This document shows, one piece after another, positions 37,976 through 48,500 of a stretch of DNA of 64,000 nt (the stretch's first letter is position 1; every line of letters starts with the position of its first letter). The notes under the pieces are model-generated. The model made no database searches. It saw only the letters and a program-made list of their open reading frames with translations, and had not been told where the DNA came from. Both the position numbers and the translations under genes were made by a program. The stretch lies in NCBI RefSeq assembly GCF_023283765.1, contig NZ_JAKILG010000016.1, positions 27,296 through 91,295 on the forward strand, written 5' to 3'. This DNA comes from Shewanella profunda (lineage in GTDB: Bacteria; Pseudomonadota; Gammaproteobacteria; Enterobacterales; Shewanellaceae).

Positions 37976-38395
37976 GTGCCAAATCCATCTATACGCTTTT
38001 TGGTGCCGCTGATCTTGCTGTGTAGTTGTATGACCACAGCACAGGAGCTGAATGTCAACGAGTTACCCGTAACCCTTCAGGCATTACTGGAACGTTCCGG
38101 TCGCGATAACCTTATCGAGCTGGTTCAACAAGGCACTGCCAACCAAGGTTTACTGTTCCAATCAGGCAGCGATAACGAGGCCAATGTGACACAAGTGGGC
38201 AATGATAACGACGCGCTAATCACACAGATTGGTTCAAACAATGAAGTCCAACTACTGCAAGTCGGCAGTCAAAATACGGCTTCAGTGACACAAATTGGCA
38301 ATGACAATCTCGTGCAACTGAACCAACTAGGTAGCGGCAATTTTTCGATTCAACAGATTGCAGACGGTGCTGCAATCTCAATAACTCAATATTAA
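37976..38395 (+). CDS. CsgB-like minor curlin (nucleator)
   Basis: 139 residues starting at GTG 37976, supported by AAGGAG eight bases upstream. After a signal peptide (cut near TTAQ/E, residue 23) there are about eight repeats of 11 residues with the curlin pattern Q-x-G-x-x-N, such as VTQVGNDNDALITQIGSNNEVQLLQVGSQN. These would form the stacked strand-loop-strand amyloid fold. Length and position upstream of a larger curlin match CsgB, the membrane-associated nucleator of curli. It ends in QY, like the following protein. Confidence 0.82.
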   Translation: MPNPSIRFLVPLILLCSCMTTAQELNVNELPVTLQALLERSGRDNLIELVQQGTANQGLLFQSGSDNEANVTQVGNDNDALITQIGSNNEVQLLQVGSQNTASVTQIGNDNLVQLNQLGSGNFSIQQIADGAAISITQY

Positions 38396-38409
38396 ACAGG
38401 GAGCGTCAC

Positions 38410-39903
38410 ATGAAATCACAAGCTAAAAAATCACTTATTGCTTTGGCCATTGCAGCGGGTTTAAGCGGTCATGCCTTTGCAGCCAGCTCAGTGAGCGAAA
38501 TTAGCGTAGTACAAACGGGCCAAGACCAAGACACCTTAGTCTCACAAACGGGTACCCTTAACGCTGCTGCGGTTGTCCAAACGGGTACAGCTCAAGTCGC
38601 AACCGTTATACAAAACGGTGTGTGGCATGAAGCGGCAATAAATTCAACGGGTACCGACAACAAAGTCCAAGTAACGCAGCAACTTGACTGGCATGTGGCG
38701 AGTGCAAATGTTGAAGGTGACAACAACAATGTTAATGTTTCGCAAGACGGTTTCTATAACCAAAGCAGTAACGATGTTATTGGCAACGATAACACAGTAA
38801 GAGTTAGCCAATTAGGCTCAGTCAACGAAAGCCAAGCTGAAATCACTGGCACTGAAAACGCTGTATTTGTTGAGCAAGAAGGCGATGCTAACTTCGCAGT
38901 ATTTCGCGTTGAAGGCAACAACAACGACGGGAAAATCACACAAATCGGTGATGATAACCAGGCGGGTTTAATTGCCCTCGACTTAACGGCTAACGTGGGT
39001 AACAACAACGACGTGTCGGTTGAACAAGTGGGTAACAACAACTTTGGCGCGGCTAAAGGCATTGCAGGTGACAACAATAGCGTTGACATGGTCCAAAAAG
39101 GTGATAACCACTTTGGCTTTGTTTACGCACTGGCAGGCAGCGATAACGATATTTCAATGGATCAACAAGGTAACGGCAACACAGCCTATCTGGCTATGAC
39201 AACGGGTGATGATAACAGTGTAGATATTACTCAAAATGGCAGCAGTAATACTATCGGTGATACTTTAGTGGCCGATATCCAAGGTGATGATAACGACATC
39301 GCTATCAAGCAAAATGGTGACTTCAACGGTGCAGAGTTCCAAGTATGGGGCGATAGCAACGATGTTGACTTGAAACAAAAAGGCGATGCGAACTTCGCAA
39401 CCTTTGGCGCATACGGTATAGATAACGACTTCGATTTATCCTCTAAAGGCAATGACAACGAAATCGTTGCCTTCGCTGAGGGTGAAGACAACAGTATCGA
39501 AGTAAGCCAAGAAGGTAATGCTAACTTTGCTTATGTCGATGCAGTGGGTAACGATAACGAAGTTGATGTTGAGCAAGATGGCGCTCAAAACGAAGCAATC
39601 ATTTCCGTTGCTGGCAACAATAATGCCGATGTCACAGCGCTTCAACACCGTGGCGATCTTAACCTTATCGATCTCATTATCGAGGGTGATGAGAACACTG
39701 CCGATATCACTCAAGCCGGTACTGGTAACTGGGTGAGCGGTGACACCAGTAACTCATTCACAGTTAGCGGTGACAATAACAGCCTGTCAATCACTCAAAC
39801 GGGTAATGACAACTTAGTATTAGGTTCCCAAGCAGGCACTAACAACAGCATCAGCGTGAACCAGTCAGGCGATATGAACATTGCCACTGTAGTGCAATAC
39901 TAG
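38410..39903 (+). CDS. Very long curlin-repeat protein (CsgA-like major amyloid subunit)
   Basis: 497 residues, more than three times E. coli CsgA (151). A signal peptide ends at AFA (residue 24). The rest is about 22 Q-x-G-type strands alternating with G-x-x-N strands, in two-strand units of about 22-23 residues (for example VSQDGFYN, VIGNDNTV, VSQLGSVN). Asp and Glu are much more frequent in the loops than in E. coli CsgA. The second Gln of the CsgA repeat is mostly replaced. It begins 14 bases after the CsgB-like gene, with AGGGAG upstream, and is expected to be secreted and polymerised outside the cell. The csgEFG exporter genes are not in this window. Confidence 0.85.
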   Translation: MKSQAKKSLIALAIAAGLSGHAFAASSVSEISVVQTGQDQDTLVSQTGTLNAAAVVQTGTAQVATVIQNGVWHEAAINSTGTDNKVQVTQQLDWHVASANVEGDNNNVNVSQDGFYNQSSNDVIGNDNTVRVSQLGSVNESQAEITGTENAVFVEQEGDANFAVFRVEGNNNDGKITQIGDDNQAGLIALDLTANVGNNNDVSVEQVGNNNFGAAKGIAGDNNSVDMVQKGDNHFGFVYALAGSDNDISMDQQGNGNTAYLAMTTGDDNSVDITQNGSSNTIGDTLVADIQGDDNDIAIKQNGDFNGAEFQVWGDSNDVDLKQKGDANFATFGAYGIDNDFDLSSKGNDNEIVAFAEGEDNSIEVSQEGNANFAYVDAVGNDNEVDVEQDGAQNEAIISVAGNNNADVTALQHRGDLNLIDLIIEGDENTADITQAGTGNWVSGDTSNSFTVSGDNNSLSITQTGNDNLVLGSQAGTNNSISVNQSGDMNIATVVQY

Positions 39904-39915
39904 CCAATACTGTTA

Positions 39916-40002
39916 AACCACCACAGCTAAACTCTTTGGTGGTTTATAAAAAGGGTGTTAAACAAAAAGCGGGAATGTTTAAATAAACATTCCCGCTTTT
40001 CT
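39916..40002 (+). terminator. Two consecutive hairpins ending the curlin operon
   Basis: AACCACCA / TGGTGGTT (39916-39945) is followed by a long perfect stem, AAAGCGGGAATGTTTA / TAAACATTCCCGCTTT (39966-39999), with A- and T-runs on both sides. The second can serve both the curlin operon and the convergent LuxR gene. Confidence 0.85.
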
Positions 40003-40074
40003 ATGTTGATATGCCAGCAATCATTAAAATTAACCACTCAAAGCGAAACGCTAACGACCAATATCTTTAACTGA

Positions 40075-40740
40075 CTAGTTGCATAGCTCAAAGTGAGTTT
40101 GATAGGTTTGTGCCCAGCGCAATAGCTCAACACGATTACGTGATTGGGTCTTACGGAAAATAGAGGAAATATGCGCTTTCACCGTATGTTCGCTGATGCA
40201 TAACCTATGGGCGATTTCTTTATTCCTCGCGCCACTCGATACAAATTGAATAATGGTGCGCTCACGGGATGTCAGCATCTGTAGCATAGCCACAGTATCA
40301 GAGGGCATCTCATTATTACCATCTAACTTTTGAACTACACGGCGGAACATTTTACTCAGCAGGGTTCTATCGTACCAAAGTTCCTCTGCCACCATTTTAC
40401 GTAAACCAGTTAACATCAAATCCATACGTTGATCGGCAAATAAAATACCTCGAATGCCGAGTAACATTGCAGATTCTTGATCCAAGGAATCGCGCTCAAC
40501 TTGGTACAGTGCCACGGGGAAATGTGACACTAATCGCGAAGCCAACAGGGGGATCCCTTTGTTATCTAATGCTGAACCTTTTTGGGTGATCAGGTAAAAA
40601 CTACGGTGACTCTTATCCAAATCAAGTTCAGCCGCATGTTTTACTATACGGGTTTTCAAGCCTATGGATTCAGCGAGTAACGCTAAATGACATGGCGCTG
40701 CCATTTGGTGTAAAAAAACCAATTCGTTAATTGTGCTCAA
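40075..40740 (-). CDS. LuxR-family regulator, CsgD-like
   Basis: 221 residues if started at TTG 40740, which has a near-ideal GGAGGAG six bases upstream; the longer frame from 40776 lacks one. An N-terminal receiver-like domain without an obvious phosphoacceptor pocket (about 1-120) precedes a C-terminal LuxR helix-turn-helix (LTSRERTIIQFVSSGARNKEIAHRLCISEHTVKAHISSIFRKTQSRNRVEL). This layout and its place convergent to the curlin genes match CsgD, the curli master activator. Activation of the operon is inferred. Confidence 0.8.
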   Translation of the reverse strand: MSTINELVFLHQMAAPCHLALLAESIGLKTRIVKHAAELDLDKSHRSFYLITQKGSALDNKGIPLLASRLVSHFPVALYQVERDSLDQESAMLLGIRGILFADQRMDLMLTGLRKMVAEELWYDRTLLSKMFRRVVQKLDGNNEMPSDTVAMLQMLTSRERTIIQFVSSGARNKEIAHRLCISEHTVKAHISSIFRKTQSRNRVELLRWAQTYQTHFELCN

Positions 40741-41135
40741 TGGCTCTCCTCCGTGAAAAGTGTTCTTTGTTAGCAAATGGCATTTTTGGTTAGTCTTTTA
40801 CTTAACGTTTTAAACATTCCATTAACCAAACTAATTCTGACTAGTTAACGCCTGAAAAACATCACCCAAATGTATTATTCCCTGTTTAATCCTAGTAGGT
40901 TCGACTAACTCACCACAAGAAAATGGAATAACAGTCAAAAATGCCGCTTAACTTGACTTACTCACAGCGCCTAATACTTTCCAACTATGACTACATCAAC
41001 CCAAAGTTGCAACATAAAGTAAACATAAATACTAACGCAAAAGTATGACAGCTAAATGCCATCAAACTCGCGTTAGATATTTCAGGGAGAGAAAATCTTG
41101 CAACTCGAACACAAAGCATCACCTACTCATAACCG
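40741..41135 (-). promoter_or_regulatory. Upstream region of the CsgD-like gene
   Basis: About 395 bases between the regulator and the DUF2238 gene, both on the minus strand. At 40860-40870 the minus strand reads TTTGGGTGATG, resembling the site upstream of the curlin genes, and could allow autoregulation. Otherwise it is AT-rich without recognised motifs. Confidence 0.4.
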
Positions 41136-41744
41136 CTAGGTCCTCAGTTTGAGTGCTGCTATTTGCTTATCTTGAAAACGAGACAATAAAGTTAGCGCGA
41201 CAATCGCACCAATGAGGGCAAAAAACATATCTGATTGGGTATCCCACACATAGCCTTGAGTGCCTAAAAAGGCTTCAGCGCCTTCACCCGTTGCCGCGGC
41301 CACCCACCATTCGATCAGTTCATAAAAAGCCGAAAATGCGAGCACAAAACAAGTGGCAAGAAACGCACACCAAGCACCCGGTTTGACCGCTTGATTACGC
41401 AGCATAATTTCACGTGCGAGCATAGCCGGAATAAAACCTTGCGCAAAATGCCCTACTTTATCGTAGTTATTACGTTCTGAGCCCATCCAATCGGCAATCA
41501 TGTCGAATAATGGTACTTCGGCGTAAGTGTAATGCGCCCCCACAAACAACACACAACAATGGGCTAACACTAAAACATAGACGAGAGGTGTTAATGGAAA
41601 ACGTTTGCGAGTAAAGAATAAAATCGGCACAGCAACCAATGCAGGCAAGGCTTCGAGCCACCATGTGAAAGGATCTGCGGGTTTTATCGCCGACCACACC
41701 AAAACTGAGAGGTAAATACCGCACCATGCGATTTTGTTATTCAA
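41136..41744 (-). CDS. DUF2238 (YjdF family) inner-membrane protein
   Basis: 202 residues with about five membrane helices. The motifs GAHYTYAEVPL, NNYDKVGHFAQGFIPAMLAREIML, YELIEWWVAAATG and YVWDTQSDMFFALIGA are characteristic of DUF2238, with conserved Asp, His and Glu residues inside the membrane. Start at TTG 41744 with GAGGAAG upstream. Function unknown. Confidence 0.88.
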   Translation of the reverse strand: MNNKIAWCGIYLSVLVWSAIKPADPFTWWLEALPALVAVPILFFTRKRFPLTPLVYVLVLAHCCVLFVGAHYTYAEVPLFDMIADWMGSERNNYDKVGHFAQGFIPAMLAREIMLRNQAVKPGAWCAFLATCFVLAFSAFYELIEWWVAAATGEGAEAFLGTQGYVWDTQSDMFFALIGAIVALTLLSRFQDKQIAALKLRT

Positions 41745-41898
41745 TGTTTCTTCCTCTTATGCGATATTGTTCTAAATTTAGAATATTAACTTTAGCCATC
41801 TAGCCCTCCACACTGAGCAAAAAAAGTGCTACTTTGATGGGTGAAGGTAGTCAGCATATCATAAGAAACATTTCTATTAATTAGAGGGTACTCATATC

Positions 41899-43128
41899 AT
41901 GGCGAAACATTCGCTGGACAAGGATAAGATCAAGATCCTGCTGTTGGAAGGCGTCCACCAATCTGCGGTCGATGTATTTGAACGTGCGGGATATACCAAT
42001 ATCGAATACCACAAAGCTTCCTTAAGCGATGAAGCCTTACTTGAGTCCATTAAAGATGCACATTTTGTAGGGCTTCGCTCGCGTACCCAATTAACTGCCG
42101 AGGTGCTAAAACGCGCCGAGAAGTTAATCGCGATAGGATGTTTCTGTATTGGAACCAACCAAGTTGATCTTGCCACCGCCGAATCCCTTGGTATCCCAGT
42201 ATTTAACGCCCCCTTCTCTAATACTCGCAGCGTGGCCGAGCTAGTGATTGGCGAAATCATTATGCTAATGCGTGGAATTCCCGAACGTAACGCTATTGCC
42301 CACCGTGGCGGCTGGATGAAAACTGCCGCTGGTAGCTATGAAGTGCGTGGTAAAACCTTAGGTGTGATTGGTTACGGCCATATTGGTACTCAGCTTGGCA
42401 TTCTGGCGGAAACCTTAGGCATGCGCGTCGTGTTCTTCGATATCGAAGACAAGCTGCCGCTAGGTAACGCACAGCAAGTCCATTCGATGGAACTGCTGTT
42501 GGCACAATCTGATGTAGTGAGCTTACACGTTCCCGAAACCCCACAAACGAAAGATATGATAGGTGCAGCAGAATTTGCCGCTATGCGTAAGGGTAGCATC
42601 TTTATCAATGCCTCACGGGGCACAGTGGTCGATATCGAAGCCCTAACCGTTGCATTAAAAGAATGTCATCTCGCTGGGGCGGCCATCGATGTGTTCCCCG
42701 TTGAACCACAATCGAATGACGATGAATTTATGACTCCTCTACGTGGTTTAGACAACGTCCTACTCACGCCGCACGTTGGTGGTAGTACGGCCGAAGCCCA
42801 AGAGAACATTGGTATTGAAGTCGCGGGTAAGTTAGCTAAATACTCAGACAATGGCTCAACCGTTTCTGCAGTTAACTTCCCAGAAGTATCACTGCCTATG
42901 CACAAAGGCACCTCACGCCTACTGCATATCCACCAAAACCGTCCAGGCGTGCTGATCAAGATCAACCAAGCCTTCTCGGAAAAAGGTATCAACATCGCCG
43001 CCCAATATCTGCAAACCACAGCAGAGATTGGTTATGTGGTGATGGAGGTCGATACTCACCAAGCCGAAGAAGCGCTAGTTGAGCTCAAAGCCATTGAAGG
43101 TACATTGCGTACCCGCGTACTGTTTTAA
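41899..43128 (+). CDS. serA: D-3-phosphoglycerate dehydrogenase
   Basis: 409 residues, the E. coli-type length. The NAD site is GVIGYGHIGTQLG, the substrate and catalytic loops are RSRTQLT, INASRGTVVD and LLTPHVGGSTAEAQENIG, and the C-terminal ACT domain (about 335-409) is the serine-feedback site. First enzyme of serine synthesis. Monocistronic. Confidence 0.97.
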   Translation: MAKHSLDKDKIKILLLEGVHQSAVDVFERAGYTNIEYHKASLSDEALLESIKDAHFVGLRSRTQLTAEVLKRAEKLIAIGCFCIGTNQVDLATAESLGIPVFNAPFSNTRSVAELVIGEIIMLMRGIPERNAIAHRGGWMKTAAGSYEVRGKTLGVIGYGHIGTQLGILAETLGMRVVFFDIEDKLPLGNAQQVHSMELLLAQSDVVSLHVPETPQTKDMIGAAEFAAMRKGSIFINASRGTVVDIEALTVALKECHLAGAAIDVFPVEPQSNDDEFMTPLRGLDNVLLTPHVGGSTAEAQENIGIEVAGKLAKYSDNGSTVSAVNFPEVSLPMHKGTSRLLHIHQNRPGVLIKINQAFSEKGINIAAQYLQTTAEIGYVVMEVDTHQAEEALVELKAIEGTLRTRVLF

Positions 43129-43176
43129 GATTTAAACTCAACTCGCTTTAAGCCTATCGACTAAAGCACACATATT

Positions 43177-43213
43177 AAGGCGCACATATCATTCAAAGAT
43201 ATGTGCGCCTTAT
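43177..43213 (+). terminator. Terminator of serA
   Basis: A perfect 14-bp stem, AAGGCGCACATATC / GATATGTGCGCCTT, with a seven-base loop, followed by ATGCTTTT. Confidence 0.85.
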
Positions 43214-43282
43214 GCTTTTGAGCCAGCAGGAATTCCGCTACAATCTAGCCTCTCACACCGTCTTCATTTTCAGGATCTCGCT

Positions 43283-44245
43283 ATGACTATTTCAGTTTCT
43301 ACGCCCCATTGGGATCTGGACGCTTCCTTGCCTCCACTTATGCTTGCCAACTTATCTCATATGGGCCTTATCAAAGTCGTTGGAGAACAAGGCCGCAGTT
43401 TTATCCATGGTCAAGTGACCACAGACATCAGCTCATTAGCCGATAATCAATGGCGCTGGGGCGCACATTGCGATCCTAAAGGTAAAATGCTGGCCAGTTT
43501 CAGAACCTTTGCCATCCAAGATGCGCTCTTTATGTTAATGCCAAAGGATGCCATCGAAGTCGATTTACCTCAGTTACAAAAATATGCCGTGTTTAGCAAA
43601 GCAAGCCTCAGCAATGTGTCTGAACAGTGGACTCTGCTGGGCGTTGCTGGCGAACAGGCAAGCCAATTCGTGAACAAGCATTTTGGCGATATTCAGCAAG
43701 AGCTCACGCTTATTGAACATGGTGTGATTTTAAAAGATGCAGACCGTTTTATTTTGGTGTTAACCCCAGAGGCGGCTGCGGCCTTAGTTGCTCAATCGGA
43801 ACTGAGTGTATTTGATGCCAGTGCATGGCAAGCGTTAGAGATTTCAGCGGGTTACCCTAACCTTGCCGCCAGCCACGCCAGCCAATACGTACCGCAAATG
43901 TGTAATCTACAAGCGGTCAACGGTATCAGCTTCAACAAGGGCTGTTACATGGGGCAAGAAACCATAGCGCGGATGAAATATCGCGGCGGCAATAAACGCG
44001 CCCTGTATATTTTGCACGGTCACACCAGTCTTCAAATCAGCCTAGCGTCAGGCCTTGAAATCGCAATAGAAGACGGCTTCCGCCGTGGTGGGCAGATCAT
44101 AGAGTTTGTACAACGTGGCAATCAAGTGTTGTTAACCGCAGTACTCGCCAACGATACCAGCAACGATACAAAGCTGCGTTTTGCCGACGATGAGCAATCA
44201 AGCTTGACGATCCAAGCCCTGCCTTATTCATTAGATGAAGCATAA
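43283..44245 (+). CDS. ygfZ: Folate-binding tRNA-modifying protein YgfZ
   Basis: 320 residues, related to aminomethyltransferase GcvT. The family signature K-G-C-Y-x-G-Q-E is present in FNKGCYMGQETIARMKYRGGNKR (about 218-240), and FIHGQVTTDI near the start is typical. YgfZ supports repair or maturation of certain iron-sulfur enzymes such as MiaB in a folate-dependent way. Ribosome binding site AGGA before the ATG. Confidence 0.93.
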   Translation: MTISVSTPHWDLDASLPPLMLANLSHMGLIKVVGEQGRSFIHGQVTTDISSLADNQWRWGAHCDPKGKMLASFRTFAIQDALFMLMPKDAIEVDLPQLQKYAVFSKASLSNVSEQWTLLGVAGEQASQFVNKHFGDIQQELTLIEHGVILKDADRFILVLTPEAAAALVAQSELSVFDASAWQALEISAGYPNLAASHASQYVPQMCNLQAVNGISFNKGCYMGQETIARMKYRGGNKRALYILHGHTSLQISLASGLEIAIEDGFRRGGQIIEFVQRGNQVLLTAVLANDTSNDTKLRFADDEQSSLTIQALPYSLDEA

Positions 44246-44287
44246 TGCTTTGATTTAACAAGATATGCATAATGGGATTTAAAATAA

Positions 44288-44312
44288 TAAAGGCGCCAAT
44301 GGCGTCTTTATC
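44288..44312. terminator. Terminator between ygfZ and the HD-GYP gene
   Basis: AAAGGCGCC / GGCGTCTTT stem with A-rich and T-rich flanks between convergent genes. Confidence 0.7.
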
Positions 44313-44330
44313 TTATCTAGCACCCGAGCA

Positions 44331-45347
44331 TCAATGTTCTAAAAAAGCGTCTCTAATCGAGATCACCACAGGCAGGATTTGTTTGAACGCTTCCACCAGC
44401 TTAGGGTCAAAATGTTTTCCCGCTTGGTTTTCAAACAGCTCCATAGTCGCCTCAATCGTCCAAGCCTGCTTGTAGGGCCGTTGCGAAGTCAGCGCATCAA
44501 ACACATCCGCAATCGCGATGATACGTCCTTCAATTGGAATATCCTCACCCACCAGGCCATTGGGATAGCCTGAACCATCCCATTTTTCGTGGTGAGTTAA
44601 GGCGATACGACGGGCCATCTGCAATAACGGATCACTGTGTTCGCCAATAATCTCGGCGCCAATGGCGGCGTGCCGCTGCATGATTTGCCATTCCTGCGCA
44701 TCTAGCTTACCCGGTTTTTTTAGCACGGCATCGGGCGTACCAATTTTGCCTATGTCGTGCATAGGCGCTGCATTATAAAGTAAGTCGCAGAAGCTACTGG
44801 GGAAACCGAGTTTTATCGCCAGTAAACGAGCATAGTGACTCATACGTACCACATGTAAGCCTGTTTCATTGTCTTTATATTCTGCGGCTCGGCCGAGGCG
44901 ACGAATAATCTCGAAACGCGTATCTTCTAGCTCTTGGGTACGAGCTTTAACCTGCTCTTCAAGCAAACGTTTTTGATCATAAAGCGCAAGATGGGTTTTG
45001 ACTCGCGCCTTAACGATAGGCGCACTCACAGGCTTAGTAATGTAATCGACAGCCCCCAGCTCAAAACCTTGGGTTTCGTCGGCAGTCTCAGATAATGCGG
45101 TAACAAAAATAACCGGAATATGACATGTTAGCGGCTCTTGCTTTAGCAACTTACAGACTTCATAGCCATTCATCCCTGGCATCATTACGTCCAGTAAGAT
45201 GAGATCCGGTAGAGATTTAGCGACTAATGCCAACGCCCTTGGCCCATCAATAGCCACTTTGACTTTATAGTCTTCTGCGAGGATACCCACCAAAATGTCA
45301 ATATTCTCGGGGGTATCATCGACGACTAATATTGTTGCCTTATCCAT
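44331..45347 (-). CDS. Response regulator with HD-GYP cyclic-di-GMP phosphodiesterase domain
   Basis: 338 residues. The receiver domain (1-120) has VVDDTPENID, LILLDVMMPGMNGYEVC with the phosphoacceptor Asp near 53, and ITKPV. A short coiled coil links to an HD-GYP domain (about 145-335) with every catalytic feature: HDIGKIGTPDAVLKK, HHEKWDGSGYPNGLVGEDIP and IADVFDALTSQRPYK. It is expected to degrade c-di-GMP when phosphorylated. It follows the giant hybrid kinase on the same strand, 191 bases downstream, and is its likely partner. Confidence 0.92.
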   Translation of the reverse strand: MDKATILVVDDTPENIDILVGILAEDYKVKVAIDGPRALALVAKSLPDLILLDVMMPGMNGYEVCKLLKQEPLTCHIPVIFVTALSETADETQGFELGAVDYITKPVSAPIVKARVKTHLALYDQKRLLEEQVKARTQELEDTRFEIIRRLGRAAEYKDNETGLHVVRMSHYARLLAIKLGFPSSFCDLLYNAAPMHDIGKIGTPDAVLKKPGKLDAQEWQIMQRHAAIGAEIIGEHSDPLLQMARRIALTHHEKWDGSGYPNGLVGEDIPIEGRIIAIADVFDALTSQRPYKQAWTIEATMELFENQAGKHFDPKLVEAFKQILPVVISIRDAFLEH

Positions 45348-45538
45348 TAAGCACCTCGACTCATGCCATATACAAAACTGTTATTAGCTGTTTTACACTC
45401 ACTCTAACTGACTGTTCTAAACACCAAAACTTAAGCCGATATCAAACGTAAAAACGTATAAAGTCATCCATAAAGTTTCACTGCGCCATCCATGGCGCGC
45501 AGTATCAGCTTATTAAGAAGGCTTACGTAGTTGCATAG

Positions 45539-48500
45539 TTAGGAACTCTTATTTAACGCTGCTAAAACCTCGTCAATCAAATCGACTGCTTCATCAAACT
45601 GATATTGATTAATCATAGCGAGTGCCGGACTGAGCTGTTGCCATAACTTGGCACTCACTTGGGGTTTTAACCCATTAATTTGCTCTACCGCTTTAGCATC
45701 GGCATCCTCTAGACTCTGGCGCAAGTGTTTAAGTGCTGCGACTAAAAGCTCAGAGGAGAGTTGCTCTGCCCCAAGTTCAGACTCTTGCTCTAACGCTGGT
45801 TTTACTTTTCCGATAGCTTCGCAAATAGAGGCTACCAGTTTTTCGATCTGCTCAAGCTCACCCTGATAAGGCTGATTTTCACTCAGGTGCAATTCCAATA
45901 AACGTGCAAGTTCTACTAATTTGCTCGAACTTAAATTGCCTGCAAGACCTTTAAGCGTGTGGGCAATGCGCACGGCATCCTCATATTGATTAGCGGCAAC
46001 GGCCTTGCTAATCATCTCCACAACATTACGTTGACTGCTTTCAAATCGATCAAAAATCCGTTGATACAAACGCGCAGAGTGTTGGACGAGTTGCAATCCA
46101 CGATCAATATCTAACTCGGGATGCTCTGGCCACTTAACCATAGCCACTGGGTCAGTATTGATAGGTTTAGCTTGAATATCATCAACTTGTGAGTTGTCTA
46201 ACAAGACATTGGGCTTATTATCGTCCACAAGATGTTTTAATAGGGTCTGATACAGAATATTGACTTCTATCGGTTTAGCTATGTGGTCATTCATCCCCAC
46301 CCTTAAGCACATTTCCTTATCACCAGCCATCGCATTTGCCGTCATTGCGATGATAGGTAGGTGAGCTAATTCAGGTCGTTGCCTTAGGGCCCTTGTCGCT
46401 TGATAACCGTCCATAACTGGCATTTGGCAGTCCATCAACACCAAATCAAAACTTTGCTGCGATAATTTATCTAAGGCAATTTGGCCGTTAGTGGCAATGG
46501 ATAAAATAATGCCCACTTGTTCCAAAAACTCCGTGGCAACTTCAAGATTCATCTCATTATCTTCCACCAAGAGGATACGTTTTCCTTTGAGTGGCAGTAA
46601 ACTTTGGGGATCTAAGGCTTCATTATGCCGTCTGACGGCTAAGACACTGGCTCTACCGAGGGCATTCATAATGCCATCGAGCAACCGTGAGGCACTGATA
46701 GGCTTACTGATATACCCCGCTAACCCCAGTTGCTCTATCTGAGTTAAAAATTCGTGGTTCGCATGGGCCGATACCATTAAGATCCTCGGCGCAGTTTTCG
46801 CTTGCTGCTGGATCTGCTGCGCGGCTTCTAACCCGTCCATATTCGGCATTTTCCAATCAATTAATGCCACTGCATACTCATGTTCCATACATCGACTAAC
46901 GGCCTCCTCCCCAGTACGTACCGTATCGACATTGAACCCCATGCTCTCGAGTGCGGTACGCATAATGTCCCTCGCGGTCGCGTTATCATCGACCACTAAA
47001 ACAGACATTCCTTCGAGTTCCTGTCCTACAGTCAACTTTTGACCACTGGAAATTTGCAGTTTCACCGTGAAATAGAAAGTACTGCCATGCCCAAATTGGC
47101 TCTCAACGCCAATATTGCCTCCCATCAATTCAACTAACTGTTTACAGATAGCTAAACCTAGCCCAGTACCACCATATTTACGGGTTGTGGAGGTATCAGC
47201 TTGACTGAAAGATTTAAACAGTTTGGCTTGTTGCTCATCGGTCAAACCTATGCCGCTGTCACGGACACTAAACCGCAAGGTCACATCATCATTCTGTTGT
47301 TCGACTAAGTTGATAGAAAGTAACACCTCACCCCGATCAGTGAATTTAATCGCATTGTTCATCAGATTAATCAGCACTTGACCTAAGCGTAGTGAGTCTC
47401 CAAACAAGTGCCGTGGCACATTGGGAGCAACGGCAAACAATAATTCAAGTTGTTTATGGACCACTTTCTCCGAGAACATATCACTGAGATCTTCGAGCAT
47501 AGTATCAAGCTGGAATGGCACTGAATCGATATCCAGCTTACCCGCTTCAATCTTAGAAAAATCGAGAATGTCATTAATAATCGACAATAATGACTGTGAA
47601 GCCCGCTCAATTTTCTCCACATAGTTTTTCTGTTTTTTATCGAGAGTGGTCTGTAAACATAGCTGTGACATACCGATAATGGCGTTCATTGGCGTACGGA
47701 TTTCATGGGACATATTGGCCAAGAAATCACTCTTTGCCTTACTGGCCGCATCGGCCTCCTCTTTGGCAATAAGTAGCTGTTCCGACAATAATTTAAGCTC
47801 TGTCATATCAACCATGCTGACTACCGCAGATTCAAACTGATGCTGGCAATCGAAGAGCGCAGATACGTTAACCGTCATCCACATTGGCGCGCCTGAGGGA
47901 CGAATAACACTCCGCTCTCCGCGATAGTGATCCACCTTTCCCTCGGCAAGATCTTTAAATTGTGCTTTAGCAATCTCACGATCCTGCGGACTGAGCACAT
48001 CAAAAATAGGAATGTTACGCAGTTCCTCACGGGGTTGGCCCATGTCCTCACAGAATTGGTCATTACAATCAAGGATTAAGCCCTTAACATCGACATTCAC
48101 TATACCTATGGTTGCACCATCGAAAAGAGCCCTAAAGTGCGCTTCACTTAATGCGAGTTCTTGCTCCATAGTTTTACGCTGAGTGATATCCATAACGTAA
48201 CCATTCCAAATGATCACATTGTCACCATCTAAGTGACCACTCGCGCCAGCTTCCATCCAACGTATGCTGCCATTAGGATGTCGATAACGAAACTCGCGTA
48301 TCCACTGCAACTTATCTTCACTCTTGCCCGCTAATGCACGAACAACTTCGGGTCTTTCCTCATCAAAAATTCGCTCCGCAATAATATTAAAATCATTCAT
48401 TAAATTATCGCGGTGCAACCCAAACGTCTGCATTGCCGCCCCAGAAAGAAAGGTAAATGCTCGATCAGAGGGAGAATGCCAGCGCAACTGGTACACAGTA

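Noticed and set aside
39436..39714. Long minus-strand frames inside the curlin gene
   Set aside because: They arise from the repetitive codon pattern of the curlin repeats.
40741..40776. Extended N-terminus of the LuxR protein from 40776
   Set aside because: The internal TTG at 40740 has a near-perfect ribosome binding site whereas the upstream start has none.
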